Counted from the stretch's first letter, positions 23,401 to 38,400 are shown. The stretch is 64,000 nucleotides of DNA from Galaxea fascicularis (GCA_948470475.1 OX419345.1:16967933-17031932), one strand, 5' to 3'. Numbers and translations: made by a program. The notes: generated by a model from the sequence alone, not told the origin.

Positions 23401-26400
23401 GCGCAGTGGCTTTCATTTGAAGGGTCACACTTAAATATTTCAACCATAGAATCAAACTTATGGCCACATTGTTCAGAATCAACCACATCTCCAAAGGAAA
23501 GACTTGATCAATAGCTCTGACTTTCACAGACTCAGCTGTTAGGGCACACATTACACTGACGACTGTATGGATTCAGTAGCGGGCGTTAATCTTATAAACC
23601 CTAAAATGAAAATTTAAATTCTCATTTGTTGCCCCTACACATTTTCTTTAGAAGAAGTTGGGAGATCTTGGTAAAATATCAAGGAAATTCATCCTCTGTG
23701 ATCCTGTCCTTAATTCTCATGATCACTCTGTTTTATTAAGCATTGATAATGACGAAGAGAAATTTGATGCTGGTCACTTTTAAGGTTTAAAGGGTTCAGT
23801 TACCGTTTTTGTGAAATCCTCGGCCAGAATGAATATGGACGTACAGAAGACCATTAAGGAGGCCTTTGTCTGTAAAAATGAAGAGGAAAATGTTATGAAA
23901 TTTGCGAGGATTATTGATACTGGCGTGGGAGTGTACGAGACCTAAATTAAAGAGAAGTTAAAATTTCTGCCAGGATTATGACACATCTAATTAATATGAG
24001 GTTTAAAATAAGAGATTCGTAAATAACATCCGGCTCAAGTTTAAGACGTTATTGATTCTCGACATCTTACACTCAGAAACTTCGGGCGATAAATCCATAT
24101 TGCAAGGAGAAACAAGTAGTTGATCAACCTTTGGAAAAATGAATGTGACTTGTACCTTCTTTCATAGAAACTCGGCCCAAGGTCTTGTGTGTTCTTAACT
24201 GAAGAAAAAAAGAAAAGAAAAACAGCTTTAGTGACCACGAATAGTGACTACAAATCTGAGAAAATTTAGTTTTCTTGTTACACCTTTGTACAAACTAAAG
24301 AAGCTTGTGTTCTTCCCTTTCATCCCCAAGAGCAGTTTTGTTTAAATTCACAAACAGCACCACTTGAAAGAACTGTCTACAATCGTCAGTCTGATGTTCG
24401 TAGGACACGAAGTATAAAACAGCATTATTAAGCTTAATCAACAGATTGTTCAATGACTAGCTTTCAAATGTATGGCCATACTTAAGGATTTCTCTGTTGA
24501 CTCAAACGTTACGACAATGTACAGCATAATTAACACTACAGAAGGAAATTGCGACTTATAAACTTCATTATTATTTCTGTGGTTTAATGTGCCGCGGTAC
24601 AATCAAGGTATAATTTTTGGAAGTACAAGGTGAGCTAGGTGTTAAACTTCTCAAATGTTCCCTTTCGCCGTCCGTAAGAAGCTTGGCAGTATTAATGGCC
24701 TTTCCTGTCGTTATAAAGTATCATTTTCAAGTCTGAATCTTTTAAAAACCTTTAAAACAACGTTTGCGCCAAAATCGCGTGATCTAGCCGCACTTAATCG
24801 GCAAAAACGCTGCGAACAAATCTGGCTGAAATGTCTTAAGAGGTTGTTAATGCCGGAAAAAAACCCCTCCCGGCCGGTTATAGCCACATAAAACGAGTTT
24901 AACAACGCTTGAAACCGAAACTTAAATTGAAATATATGACCAGAGGGAACGATTCTTATCGTTGCAAAAATCTAGAAAACCACGAGCGAGTTTAAGCCAA
25001 AAAGACGCGAAACGGTCCTATTTAAAACTGTGTTCGCACCGCGTGATGTCTATCTTTGAAAAACCGGTGAAACAATTCTGGCTATAAATCAGTTCTGAAA
25101 TACTATTGGGAAGACAAAATATGTCAACATTCTATTGTTTATATTACACAGGAAATAAATGTTCACTTTGCAGAGCTTAGATCGAAATATTACCCATATC
25201 TCATCTGACGAACACATGCAGATAACTTGTTACCAGTTTCGGGTATTGAACAATACTGAACTTGTCTCAGCGTGAAATTTGAACGAAGAAGATAAAAAAC
25301 TATTGTTTTGGGAGCTTAAAAATTCAAGATGAAACCGTTGTATACGAGATAATCACTAAAGCGCAAATTCTTTGTTCAAAATAAGAAATTTTGCCAAGAT
25401 TTTGCTATTGCAAAATCCTTAAACAAACAAACCCAAGTATTATAAACTCTCACAGGTGAACATACGCGCGTTTCCAATCGACTACTTGGGCGCGAGGCTA
25501 ACAAACGAAGGAGCACAATTACTACTCGATAAAGCAAAATTCCTACCGATAGCGATTCCTTGAGGAAGTTGGAATCGGAAGCCCTTCGTAGCAAACGAAG
25601 ATTCGGTGACCACGATCCGCGACGAAGAAGCGGCGATTTCTTTTCTGCACGCTCCAAGGGAGTTGCCGATCCACGCCGAACAAGTCTCAAGTTTGGGGAC
25701 AGCGAGAAGTTTACTTTGGCCGACATATACGCGACTTGGTGAAGACTATCCTTGGAGCGTTTGGATTTTTAGAGATTAAAGCTCCAAGTTACGGCAACTA
25801 TGTAGTAGGGTTATAAATCGGGGATCTGAATAAACAAATGGGTTGAGTTGTCATAATCTGTCACTTTAATCGCTTCTGGGTGTCGCTCAAACACACATTA
25901 TCCGTGGCAAACGTAGAACTCAACCAATCAACGACCTTGTTTATAAGACAGCTTAATAGGAACCGCTTTTTCCCCTGCCGTTTTAGCGAGTGTGTAGCTG
26001 CCACATTGCTGGTGCGAGGAAGCTTAGAGTTTAGAACATCCGAGAAGAACATTTGTCCAACATACCTTTTTACAAGCTTCCAAAAAGTGGTGCAGTTCTA
26101 TCATGCTAAGTTGAGGGTCCGTTGGTGGATTATCTAAGGGTTTAAGGTCAAGCCAATTATTAGAGAAACGTGATATAAAAAATTGCAATGACAATGAAAT
26201 AAGGATGCACGTCAGATCTAATCGTAACACACAAAAAAATTAAAGTGAGAGAATGAAATTGATTGTACCACACAGGATGTCAATGAATATTGAAAAACTG
26301 TTGTCAACCAAAGGCACAGTGTAAACTTAAGTTCAATCCGAACATGCTGAAGATATGCAAATCGTTTAAAAAACGTTCTGATGTGTGTAAATATTGACGT

Positions 26401-29400
26401 GAAAATCAAATTAACGCCACGTCCGAAACCTTTCAACACAAGAGTGATATTAACAGAATTTCGAATAGTTCTCTACCTTGGTTCTTTTCCAAAAGAGGAA
26501 GAATTGCTTCCTTCCAATCCGCTCTCTCAACATCGCTCTTGCATAGTAGTGTGTACGTCTACATGAATCAAAACAATCACTAGTTATTGCAGATGTACGA
26601 AGATAAAAACTCCCTAGGAGTGAAATTTATCGAAAATTTGACTATAAAGACCATGGCAAACGAGGACATAGTGTTGCGGACATATTGTTGCCGACACAAA
26701 TGTCTCCCCGTTTGCCCGCGCGCGCATCATTTGTTGCGGACACAAAATTTGTGTCCGCAACAAATGTTTCCCAGTTTGCGCAGCATGGAAACAATCACGA
26801 GCAACAATGTGTCCGCACAATGTGTCCTCGTTTGCCAGGGCCTTAACAAATCCAGCTCAAATCACAGGAATATACAACAATTGCTTACACCTGGCTAAAT
26901 TACAGACACCCCGATAATATCAATGGACAGCAGCTAAATAACCGGCAAAAATAAATCACAGACGTTTGACTAAAAAGATATTCCTGCTATTACGGATTCT
27001 CGGTAAGGAGGACACTAATTCGCGGTCAAGAGGGTGCCCGCAATCAAGGAAACTGCCTTCAACTAAATGGTCAAGCCTACGACATCAAACCTTTCTTGCG
27101 CATCATAGCGAAGTGCTTTTAAGTAGCTTTTTGACTTGGTCACACTCTAGGATTTGATCAACAGAAAGCTCAACTACAACTCAATAGGTTTCAGCTTTTG
27201 GGGTATACTCTACAAACTGAATTCCAAAGTTAGAACTACACTAGATGGTCATGTACTCCACACGACTAAGGGTTGTCCTGAAAGGTTTACTACGTCATTG
27301 AAAAGGCAGCCTATCCGCCTTTTTTCCTCTCCTTTAATTCCGAAACTTAAAAAAAAAACTAGATAAAATGAAATAAAATAGAAAACTCAAAACAAGCCGT
27401 TATCGCATCGACTAATCGACTCTACTTACTCTTGCAATACTAAAGGTTGGTTTACAAAAACAAAATTTTGTCAACAGGGGGCTAAAAAAATAATAATTTA
27501 TTCATGATACAACCTTGCAAAAGATGCTGATGGAAAACAAAGTAATCGGTTGAATAAAAATAAATTTGTTTAATGGATTCAAGGTCACGATATCTATGAC
27601 GACCTCACAACCAAATACGAAATACTCCAAAAACAAAAACCGGAAGATTTCACGCAATTTCCTCAAAGAAAGAATTTATCATACTCAATTTGCTTGTTTT
27701 TATTTTAATTTTTCCAGCGCCCAAGAGAAAATAAAACTAAATGACTAAATACTCTTGGAAAACCAAATCGAAAAACTTGGAAGAGCCGGCTAACCTTGAT
27801 CAAAAAAAGAATAATTCGACAAAACGAAGATAACAAGGTACACCAAAATTTCGTCTGCACCACTTAGTTCACTATATAAATTGGCCACCGTAAAAAGATT
27901 AAAAAAGCTGACGTTTTGTGCGTTAGCTTTTCGTCAGAGCAAAGGGTCTTTTTCATTTTGTCAAACTAGCTGGCCTGACCAGTCGCTTGGCAACAGACTG
28001 TGTTATTTAGTGTTGCCTCTTAAAGGCGCTCTGTGAATTGGTTAGCGAAGCTCGCGCCAATTTCCTAACCAGTAAGAAGCAAAATCAAAACCGATCGTAA
28101 CTGGCTCACCAGCATTTTCCCGCGCTCGGCGTAGGTGAAATGTATGTTCGCTTCGAATTCTTATTGGGCTGTTTTCATCCATTTTGATTGGCCAGACTAA
28201 TTCCCTTGGTTCTGATTTTATGACACTCTGGATGAAAACGGATGCGCATGGATGTCTCTTGCCAAGGGCATTTTCATAACGTATAGTTTTGAAATTTTTT
28301 CACCTGCATTTATTCAATACCGTGACCCTTAGGGTTGTTCATATGTTATGAATGAATGAGAAGCACCACTGGCTACATACCTTTCCCTGCTTATGGTAAA
28401 GTGTCAGAGGTAGGCTTGGGATGGCTAACAACAGAGCAGCCTCCTAAACAGTTAAACCACAAACATATGTGAGATAACAACAACCCCATAAACCCCTGGA
28501 TCAAAATTTAAATTCTCGTTTGTTACCCTTCACATTTCCTACAGAAGTAGTGGGGAGAAATTGTTAAAATATCAAGCAACTTAATATAACCTTGTGTGAT
28601 CCGGTCTTTCATTCTCATGACCACTCTGTTCTATAAACCCTCGATATTACAAGGAGAAATTTGGTGCTGATCACTCTTCAGGCTTAAAGAGTTAACGAAA
28701 GTCATAAATTGGTGACACAGGATCGTCTGGGTGCGGGTACAGTGCGGTTCTGAGACGACCTGTTTGAGATGACATGGACTGAGCAGAAACATACACTGAG
28801 GCTGTGGAAAGGTCACTCAATGTCACCTCAAACAGTGCCTGTTCATCAAGGTGTGACATGACTCCTGGGTTCAAGCTATTTACAGTGTAAGAATGTCCCA
28901 GAGTAAATTTACCAAACGCAACATCAACAAGAGCAATAACGCTTACAACTGCATTTCACGTTCTCGGCAAACTGAAACATTCTTTTATCGATACTGTTTT
29001 TAAGTCTACCTGTTCGGCTTGTCGTTTTTTCATCTTTTCTACTAGTTTAGAAGTTGAATGTATTCGACGACGCTGTAAAAGAACAAAGTGAAAATAATAA
29101 ATCATACACGTGCATTGGAATACTAACTTGGTCATTAAATTGGCCTTGGTACAACTACTTCTACTGCTACAGCAGCAGCTAGGAAAATCTTTGACACTAC
29201 TGCTACCACTTTCCCTACTTCTGCCGCTCCCATCACCAATACTGTTACCTCCAACTCTATCACCACCACTACATTTGGGACTACCACTGACTGCCAAAAC
29301 CTCTTCCACCACCACCACCACCAAAACTGCCACCGCCACTGCCAATGCCACTGCCACTAACACTTTCAATACCGCTGCTTCCTAATCTCTGACTTCCACT

Positions 29401-32400
29401 AACCACTACCACCATCAGTGCCACTACTGCCTCCTCTCCAGCTACCACAACCACTACTAGTCTACTTGAAAACTAGTTCTAGTTCCAGCTAAAGAATGTA
29501 CCTTAGATGAAGGAGAGGAGTCTGGGCTGTTTTGACTGTTGACTCCTTTTTCCCGACGGATCTCTGCTTTTGTGCTTGCTATTCTGCTCTTTAGTAAATC
29601 AAACTCAGCTTTACTTGTCACTGGAATGACTTGAGGTGCTAAAAAGGAATTCAGAAAATCAACAATCATTAATATAATTATGCATGCCACTATGAAAAAA
29701 AGCCTTTCAAGTTTCCATTCTAGAAAGTCACAGGATAGCCCAGTTAGTAGATGTGTTCTTTTCCTGGTATTTTGTTTGTTAAACAAGGTACTTTGCAATC
29801 ACACTGACTGAAAAGGATAATAATTAATATTTTCTTCTTCACTCATTGCAACTTATATGCTGCTGATCTCAAAGTCAGCAAATCTGGAATCAACATAATT
29901 CTTTACCTTCACGTGTGCATCTACATGCTGTGTGGTGTGTATGTTGTATTCAGGTTGAAATAATAATAATAATAACAATAATAATAATGATAATAATAAT
30001 AATATAAGTCTCAATGATTATTATTGTTCTAGCCGAACACAAGTGCTCTACTAATTGGGGAAGACTATAAATCAAATAAACTCTAAATCAAATCAATACA
30101 CTAGACATTGACCTGGGATTTAGTACTAATAGAAGTAGCCAACACAAACCTTCAGAGACTTCTGAAGGATGGAACTGTAATTCATGAAGGGGAACATACC
30201 ACTTGCATACATACTGCTCACTCCTTAAAATAAACACATCTACGTTAAGAATGGTGGTTTATTCTCTAGCCTATATAGAATGGCCTATATAGAATGGCCT
30301 ATATAGAATGGCTACGACCCAAGGGAGCTAAAAATATTTGACCTTGTGCATATTTTAGATTTTCATGTGGCAGATTAAGAAATAAGCTTATAATGATCCA
30401 GTGGTCCCCATTTGCTGATGTTAGAAGGCCTGTGTTCATGAAGTTAAAAATGTGGGTCGGGGGAACACTGATAACAATCCTTTTCTGAATAGTTTAATGG
30501 GTATGCATAACAGCTGAAGCCTGGAGCTTATGCTCTCCCGTTCTCTTATCCCCATCCCCCCCCCCTCCCAGTTTCCCCAGCCGTGCCATGCTGTTAATGA
30601 TTCAGTCTCTAGCCTATATAGAATGGCTACGACCCAAGGGAGCTAAAAATATTTGACCTTGTGCATATTTTAGATTTTCATGTGGCAGATTAAGTCTCTA
30701 GTTGAACTGCAAGTTTGTGTTGAAAATGGTCAAATTCACAAAAGCTAGTGATGTGTAAAACATCTCCAAAATAGGCTCATGGGCTGCCTTGGCTGAGCAT
30801 AATTTACTTGTACAAACTTATTGTGGCTGAGGTGGTATCCTCTACAATTAACACTTAAAAGGTAGAAGCATCAATGATTAACATAAGCTCTCCAGTTCAA
30901 CGTCAAACTGAACAAAATTAATAGTAAATAAATTATGATTGGCAAAATGACACTGAACAATGTACCTGGCACTTATCTTTCTCTTTGTGCAAAGGATGTA
31001 GTCATTGAATAAGAATAGATGCCTAAATTTACGAACTCCATCTACAAAAAAAAAATGAATTAAAGTAATCTTTAACCCTTTAACTCCCATTAGTGCCAAA
31101 TGGCACTTAGAGATTTTACTCTGTCTAATGCCTGACGATTTTACTCGTCAATGGAGAACCCTTTGGGAGTGAAAGGGTTTTAAAGGAACTTCAGTATATG
31201 GTAAAGGGTGTAATGTAGACATTCACATTGGAGGTCACCAGGCCATCTCAGACAACTACACTTCAAAGTCATTTTTAGAAGCCAGTATCTCATTCTAATC
31301 ATCCATACAACATTAGAGAGATAGAAACGTTTTCAGTAAAGCCTTGCTACATTAGGTTGCCTGCCTGAAACCATTTTGTGCAATGGAAATACACTGACAT
31401 ATAATTACACAGTCAGGCAATCACAATTTTACAATTTTGACAGCCTCTGGTGTTTCTTATGAAGTACCACAGAAACCGGCAAAACACAAAAAAATTATAT
31501 TTTTATTCACAATGACACAATGGTTTCATGGTCAGATGGATTGTAGATTTGATTATGGGTTTTACTATTAAAAGAAAAATTACACAATATTGGGTCAAAG
31601 TGCATAGTACAGGAAACAGGTGATCCTGGCATTTTTAGGATACAAATACTGATTAAAAATTACTACAGTTTTGAAAGAACAACAAAAATAAGGAGAGGGC
31701 AGGTTACAGTGCATATGCACACACACACACAACCCCTTTTCTACACCTGCTGACACACTGGGGCCTGCTAAGAGGTTTCTATGACCAATGAAGGCTCTTG
31801 GGGAGAGGTGATCAGTCCATTAACCAGTCACCAAGCAACATGAATGTATGTTGGGACTGATGACCACAACCCCGGAACTATGTTCCCTACTCTTTACACT
31901 ACGTACCCATTACCAAAGCTGACACAATTAACTTAAAGGGGCTGAGTTGCAAATCTTGCACATGCACATCAAGTATTAAAATCAGAGTTGCAAAGGTTTC
32001 TGTCAGATAACGTCAGAGAATAGAGATCCAACAGATGTGATGACTGAGCTTATTGTGCAGTCTCAACCTTATGGCATAGCCCCTTTAATATGAATCCAAA
32101 CAATAAGGTTATTAATAATACACCAACGACAACATAAACAAACATAAATAGATACCTGCAAGTTCCACAATAAAACCATCTTTGACAAGTCTGTGATCTC
32201 TCTTCACTCTCTGCAAACCCTGCAATAATTCAACATTGATAACACTCCAGCATGCCAACAGTAAAGTGTTGATTTGTCCACTGTGGTTGAAATGGTTTCT
32301 AACTTAACTTTCAGTTGAAACATATCAGCATGTCTACTCTTCATGACTCGTACTATTGCCAAGTAACTTAGTAAGGTGAAATGTGCAGTTCCAACAACTA

Positions 32401-35400
32401 TCCACACCTCCCCAGTGGAGGGCCAATGGAAATCCCAAAGTGGAGTGGGGAGTTAAAAGTGTTAAAAGAAAAGTATGGAGCTAAATTGGAATTTCCAGGG
32501 GGGGGGGGGGGGTGAACCAAAAACCTTCCATGGGAGGGAAAGAGGATTACAGATATTTTCTGGAACCACACAATTGAATTGTATGAAGTGATACACATAA
32601 AAGTTTTTATTGTTGAAACACTCAAATGCTTAAACCATTACGAGCAATATTTTACAATAACTCATGCTATAATTGGTCTGAATAAATTTGCGACTTAAGT
32701 ATAGATGCATGAATGATGCTATGAGTTGGCGAATAGATTCTACTCTAATAACACCTAGAGGACATCAAAGTGTGGTAAGTACATCATTCTCGCTCCTTTC
32801 CTGCAGCTCATAGCATACTTTTTTATTCTTACCAGTGACGTTCTGACACCTGTTTGTTATCAGAGCACACACACGCTGCCAAATGGAATCTATTTGTTGA
32901 CTAAAACTCATTCACTCACCCCACCATCTCGGTCATCACCACTGATCCTGGCAAGAAACTCTTTAGTTGAATTCAGGACACTTGTTAAGAGTTCATGATC
33001 AGCATGATCCTCTGGAGTTTGTTTGATTAGATCCTAAATTCAAGTCAAACCAAAATTGGGTTTACCTCAGTGTACAGTACAAACCTGTGAAAGTTTTCTT
33101 TGTTTTTGAGGTATTGTTCTGCTCAACACTGTTGTTTGAAACCTATTAGCCCCAACATTGCTAACAGGTCAAGGAGACGACTATATACTGCCAGCTGTAC
33201 AAACCATTAATATAAACACTGCTGCTGCCAACAGTTACTGATATACATAAGTAACTTCTAATGTTGATGTGGATAAAACCCTTAAAAATGGTCATTCAAA
33301 TGAATGCAACAGTTAGAAAAAAGAAGACAATCTCCCAAGTCTTGATCTTTAAACAAATTATCCTTACAGGAACCATAAAAGATGTGCTTACAATAGTATG
33401 GAGAATATATGTTTTGATAAAAGGCTTTGAAAGTTGGGTGCATCTGGGAAATAACTGACTGTGAGTCCTAATCATGTACATGACAATCAATAACTTTACT
33501 TACCCCAAGAACAACAATATATCTGCCAACTCTTTCCACTGGCTTACTAAAAAGCCCTACAAAAGAAAAGCAGTAGATAATAATTTATGTATTATTTATT
33601 TCTTTGATGATGAGCGGGCGGTATCCTGAGAATCCTGCAATCTGATTGGTTCCGGGAGCGGGCAGTATTTTCTTATCTCCTGACCACGGTCATGGTAACC
33701 AACTATGCTAAGCACAGAGTGAAGTTACGAAGAATTGAAAGAGCAAAGTTTCAATTTGTCTTAATTGTTTTTGTTGACTTTTAAAAGCAAAACTTGACAC
33801 AGTGTAAAAATATTCCTGACCAATTCATTTTATTGTACATTCGTTGACACGTTGATGAGACAATGTATAAAATAAAAACATTTTCCAGTTTTTCTTAATA
33901 GCTTCTCCTACCTTCTAAAAATATAATCTAGAAATAAATAAAAATGTTATTCACCGGCCTTGGTCCGTCCATATTAAGAAAAACTGTGCCCTCTGTCTCG
34001 AGTATGGCCCTCGGCCCTCGGGCACAGTTTTTCCCAATACGGACCTCCTGGCCGGTGAATAACATATATATATTTCACAGAAAATTTTCAGTCTCCCAAT
34101 TCCAGACAAACAAAATCTCCAGATCACCAGGATAATTATTTTGTTTTTCTCCCGAAAAAGGCCTTGTTAGAGTTGTCAGTTACATGTGAACAGAACATCT
34201 TGTTAGCTCAGATACCTTTCCATGCCCTGGGTGAAACATGCTAAACTTTTTACCTTCTAATGTTGTCACTTCTTGGATTGCATGCATGGTGAGTTCCTGA
34301 AAATATTAAAAACAGTTAATTAATTTGATTCAGTACTTTTAAGCAAATTATCTTTAAACCCAAGTTGTTTTACTTGCTTAAGTTCACTGCCCATAAGCTG
34401 TACTTAATTGGCTTCTGCCAAAAACCTGGGTGATACACCTTGTAGGGGATGTTCTATTGTGTTGTCACCTGCCTTCGTTGGCAAATTGATTATAAATAAA
34501 TAAATAAATAAATAAATAAAAACCCTGATTTCATGTACACATACATTCTAAAGCCACAGGGCATTGGGCATTGTACTGTCAAAAGCAATGATGATGATTG
34601 AAGACTGGTACCTTGGAAAAGATGTTGTTGAACTGCTCATTGCTTGCTTTGCATTTGCGAATGGTTGACAGAGCTGTTTTGTAGTTAAGTATGTATTCCC
34701 TGTAGACATCAAACTGGTCAACCTGAAGAGACAGGAACACACATTTTTCACCCCATTGAGATGGCCGGTATGTACTACCCCATTATTTATACCTTAAAAA
34801 TGACGTACAACAATTTAAATGCACCAGTGACTTATGGAAGCTAACACACTGTTGTCAATTCACTACTAACAGTATCCACATTTGTTTGCCCTCCCAAGGG
34901 GTATATCAATTTCAATACTTAGGAAGGAAGGATTTCATATATATTTTTTTGGCTTTTTTAGTTTACCACCAATGCCATCAAAAACGCTAAACGTTTTTAC
35001 TAAAAAACCAAAAGCCATGCTTGAAAATAACTGGTGCCATAAGACTCAGCTGATAATACGTAAAAAAAAAACATTCATTCATTCACTCAAATATCTTTGC
35101 CTATGATCTGCACTGACCTTTTCCAGAATGTGAGATGCAGTGTCTCCCCCTTTAAACACCAAATTATGTATATTTTTGGATTTGCCATATGAGAGATAAT
35201 ATTATATCAATATATATGAGAGTGAATATTCCCCTAGACAAAGTCAAGGGGAATATTCACCAATATTCACGAGCCTGAGGCAAATAATTGTTTTAGTATA
35301 ATTTCTAAGGTGATTATAGAAATACCTAAACAAAGGATCGACCAAAACATGTTAAATTTTATTTGTCATTTGTCACGCGTCAGTGAACAACTTCACCCAC

Positions 35401-38400
35401 TGATCCGCTCGCACGGACAACAGACTATTTCTCTAGTAATTAGTCCCGTCTTTCCTCCTGACTGAGACGTAAAACTTTGACAAACATTTATTCATCTTGT
35501 TTACCCCCTCAAACTCAGTGGTAAATTTGGTTTGTTGTTGAAACTATTCTGTTACATAAATAAGGTGTTGCAAAATTCAATAGTTGTTTTGATTTACTCA
35601 TGCATATCATATATCGACATACACCTGTAAGCGACTTTTTCACTGGAATTTAAATGGTTTCTTTGTTACATTTAGCAGAATTTTCGCATCTTACTTTTGA
35701 AGATTCTTATTCCGAACTTAAAGTCTCTTAACAAAGAGGAGTTTATTTAATTTTGTTTTTGAAAACAAAAGGTTGAGAGTTAGATTCACCGCCTAACGCG
35801 TTGAATATAACGTCATAGTACGAATCGCTCAACCAATCAGATTGCTGCAAACTCGCTCTTCAACTCTGAAGTTATATTAAAACAGTTTAGTATAGGAATC
35901 ATGGCAGCTTGATCTTGTCAATATTTATACAAAAACTTACCAGGCTTGAAAACAAATCTCCGATCAGGTGTCGATCAGTCCAATGTGAGACACGCAACTC
36001 CAAGTCATTGTAAAACACAGTGTGAATGGTGTGTAGTTCATCCAGCTTGTGAAAGATCTTGTTGTAGTCCACCAGAGTTACAATTGGGGCAGATGATTCT
36101 ATAGACATTTTCATAGCCTTCATATGCTTTAAAAAACAAAAAAAGGAAATAGTGTATATAGGTGCAGCGTTCAAAGCAGTTTAGTAAGCTAAAGGCCATG
36201 CAAACAACAACGACAAGGTATTGTGCTTATTAATAAAATATAATGGTAAATACTAACATTCAGCATGTTACTTTTTGCATGCAACTATCAAACTCAAGAA
36301 AGAAGAATTAAGCATCCTTTCTCTATAAACTATTTTTGATGCACAGTAGGACAATTAATAAAAACAATTTATAGAATTAAGAAGAGTTACAAAATATAAG
36401 AAATTCGAAATGTTTGAAATCAAACAGCACTGACAGTGTCTCAGTTTTCATTAAGAGCTGTACACCAAGGTTTTGCCTGCTTGTCATGAACGCACGGTGG
36501 TAATTTTTTGTTTGCGATAGGAAAAGAATAAAGTCTTTTATATTTGCCCACCGGTAAAACGTACAGGGGTTACCTTCCTGTCCAAAACTAATGAAAGCCC
36601 TGCACTGTAGCCTTCTTACCTTGTTTAACATGTTAAGACACTCCAAATATCCTTTCTCACTATCCAACACAGCAGCCACCACCCACTTCCTCTTGTGAAG
36701 TTTTGCCGCTAAATCATCCTCACTAGGTTCCTAGCACCAACGTAAAGGAACATAAAAAATAAAATGTAAATTATCCATTTCTATTTATATCTCTGTTGTT
36801 ACCCTATGACCCTTCCTTTGCCATAGTTGTAAGTGTGTTGTGGTTCAAATTTTTCTTTGGTTCAAAAATTTTCAGACCAGTTTATATAATTTTGATTTTC
36901 TTTTGTCTCCAAGCTGTTACGAATAACTATAATCTGATGAGACAAAGGATAACAAAAATTAAACTAGTTTGGAAATTTTTAATAAAACCCCCAAAAAATT
37001 GGAACCTCAACCTGTACTGTACACTGAGGCCTTTATAAATGCACAGAAAATTATTTATCATTATATTTACACATGTTTCTATCCAATAGTCCATGCAACT
37101 TAAAATAACAAATTAAAGAAATAAACCACATCAGATCCTCTTTTGCTTCGTGTCTCAAACTTTTGGCATAAAATTCAATCTATTTTAGTCCACAGAATAA
37201 ACATGTACTAGTTTTCAAAAGTGATAGCTAGTCTGTAGGCGAATGTACAGAGAACTTAAGCGGCTTTCACACGACAAACTAAAGTTGGCAAACTTGTGTT
37301 GGCAAACTCAAGTTGGCGTGTGTGAAAGACACAACAACAGTTGTCAGGCATGTTGGCAAACTGTTGGCGACAAAATTAATAGAACTTGTCTCTATTCTCG
37401 CGAACTTTTTCACCAACTTTTTTCGTGTTGGTAAACTCGTCTTTGATGTGTGAACAATTGGAAACGTGAGTTGTTGACTTTAAACCAATCAAAATTCGTG
37501 CTCTATTCACGTGATTTGCGTGAAACTTTACAAAATGGCAGACGAGAGACAGGACGAAGCGACATTTCAATTCATTGATGAAGTGCACAATTGTCCGGCT
37601 TTGTGGGACATTTCGTCCCCTGTGTATAAAGATACAAAAGATAATAACAAAAAAGAAATGGAAGACATAGCGCAAATAATTTTTGAAATGGGGACGGCAT
37701 CTTCCGCGCGAAGCTCTTGGACAAGCGTATTTTATGCGCCAAGGGATGGATTTCTGCTCGGGTAGGGTTTTGTCTTCTGTAAATTCTCCGGCGATAAACA
37801 TAAAATAAAAGCAAGGCACAAGCGGAGTACGGTGGCGATTTTGCAAATTGGCGTGTGTTGTGATTTGACGCGTGTTTGACGTGCGCAAGCATGAGTTTGC
37901 CAACTCTTTCGAGTTTGCCGACACAAGTTTGCCAACTTAAGTTTGTCGTGTGAAGGCCGCTTTAGAAAAAATAGGATTTTAAGGCCAAGTAACTGATCAA
38001 TTCAGCCACTGTTACAAGTTGAAACTTTTGGCTGAAACTTGTGTGCAACTGTGCTGTGACGTTGCACCATGTAACATAATCAGTTTCCTGAAACTTTTTC
38101 AAACTTCTGTTGCAAGACAAATTTCATGAAAATTAGAAACGCTTTCTACTTCTGCAACAGTTATCATACACAGTGGAGCACCACTTTGTGAAACTGGTCT
38201 CGCTTGGTTTTGTTATATGCTATGCTGCATAAGCCAATTTTGAGACCAGTTTCAACGTTACCGTACAAGTTTCGACCTTTTGTGTTACATGGTGCAATGC
38301 CTGCTGAAACGTATTTCTCAGTGCTGTTGCCCACAAGTTTCAGCTATAATGTAAAAGTTTCAACGTGTAACGGTGGCTTTACACCATTTTCCCACCAGGA

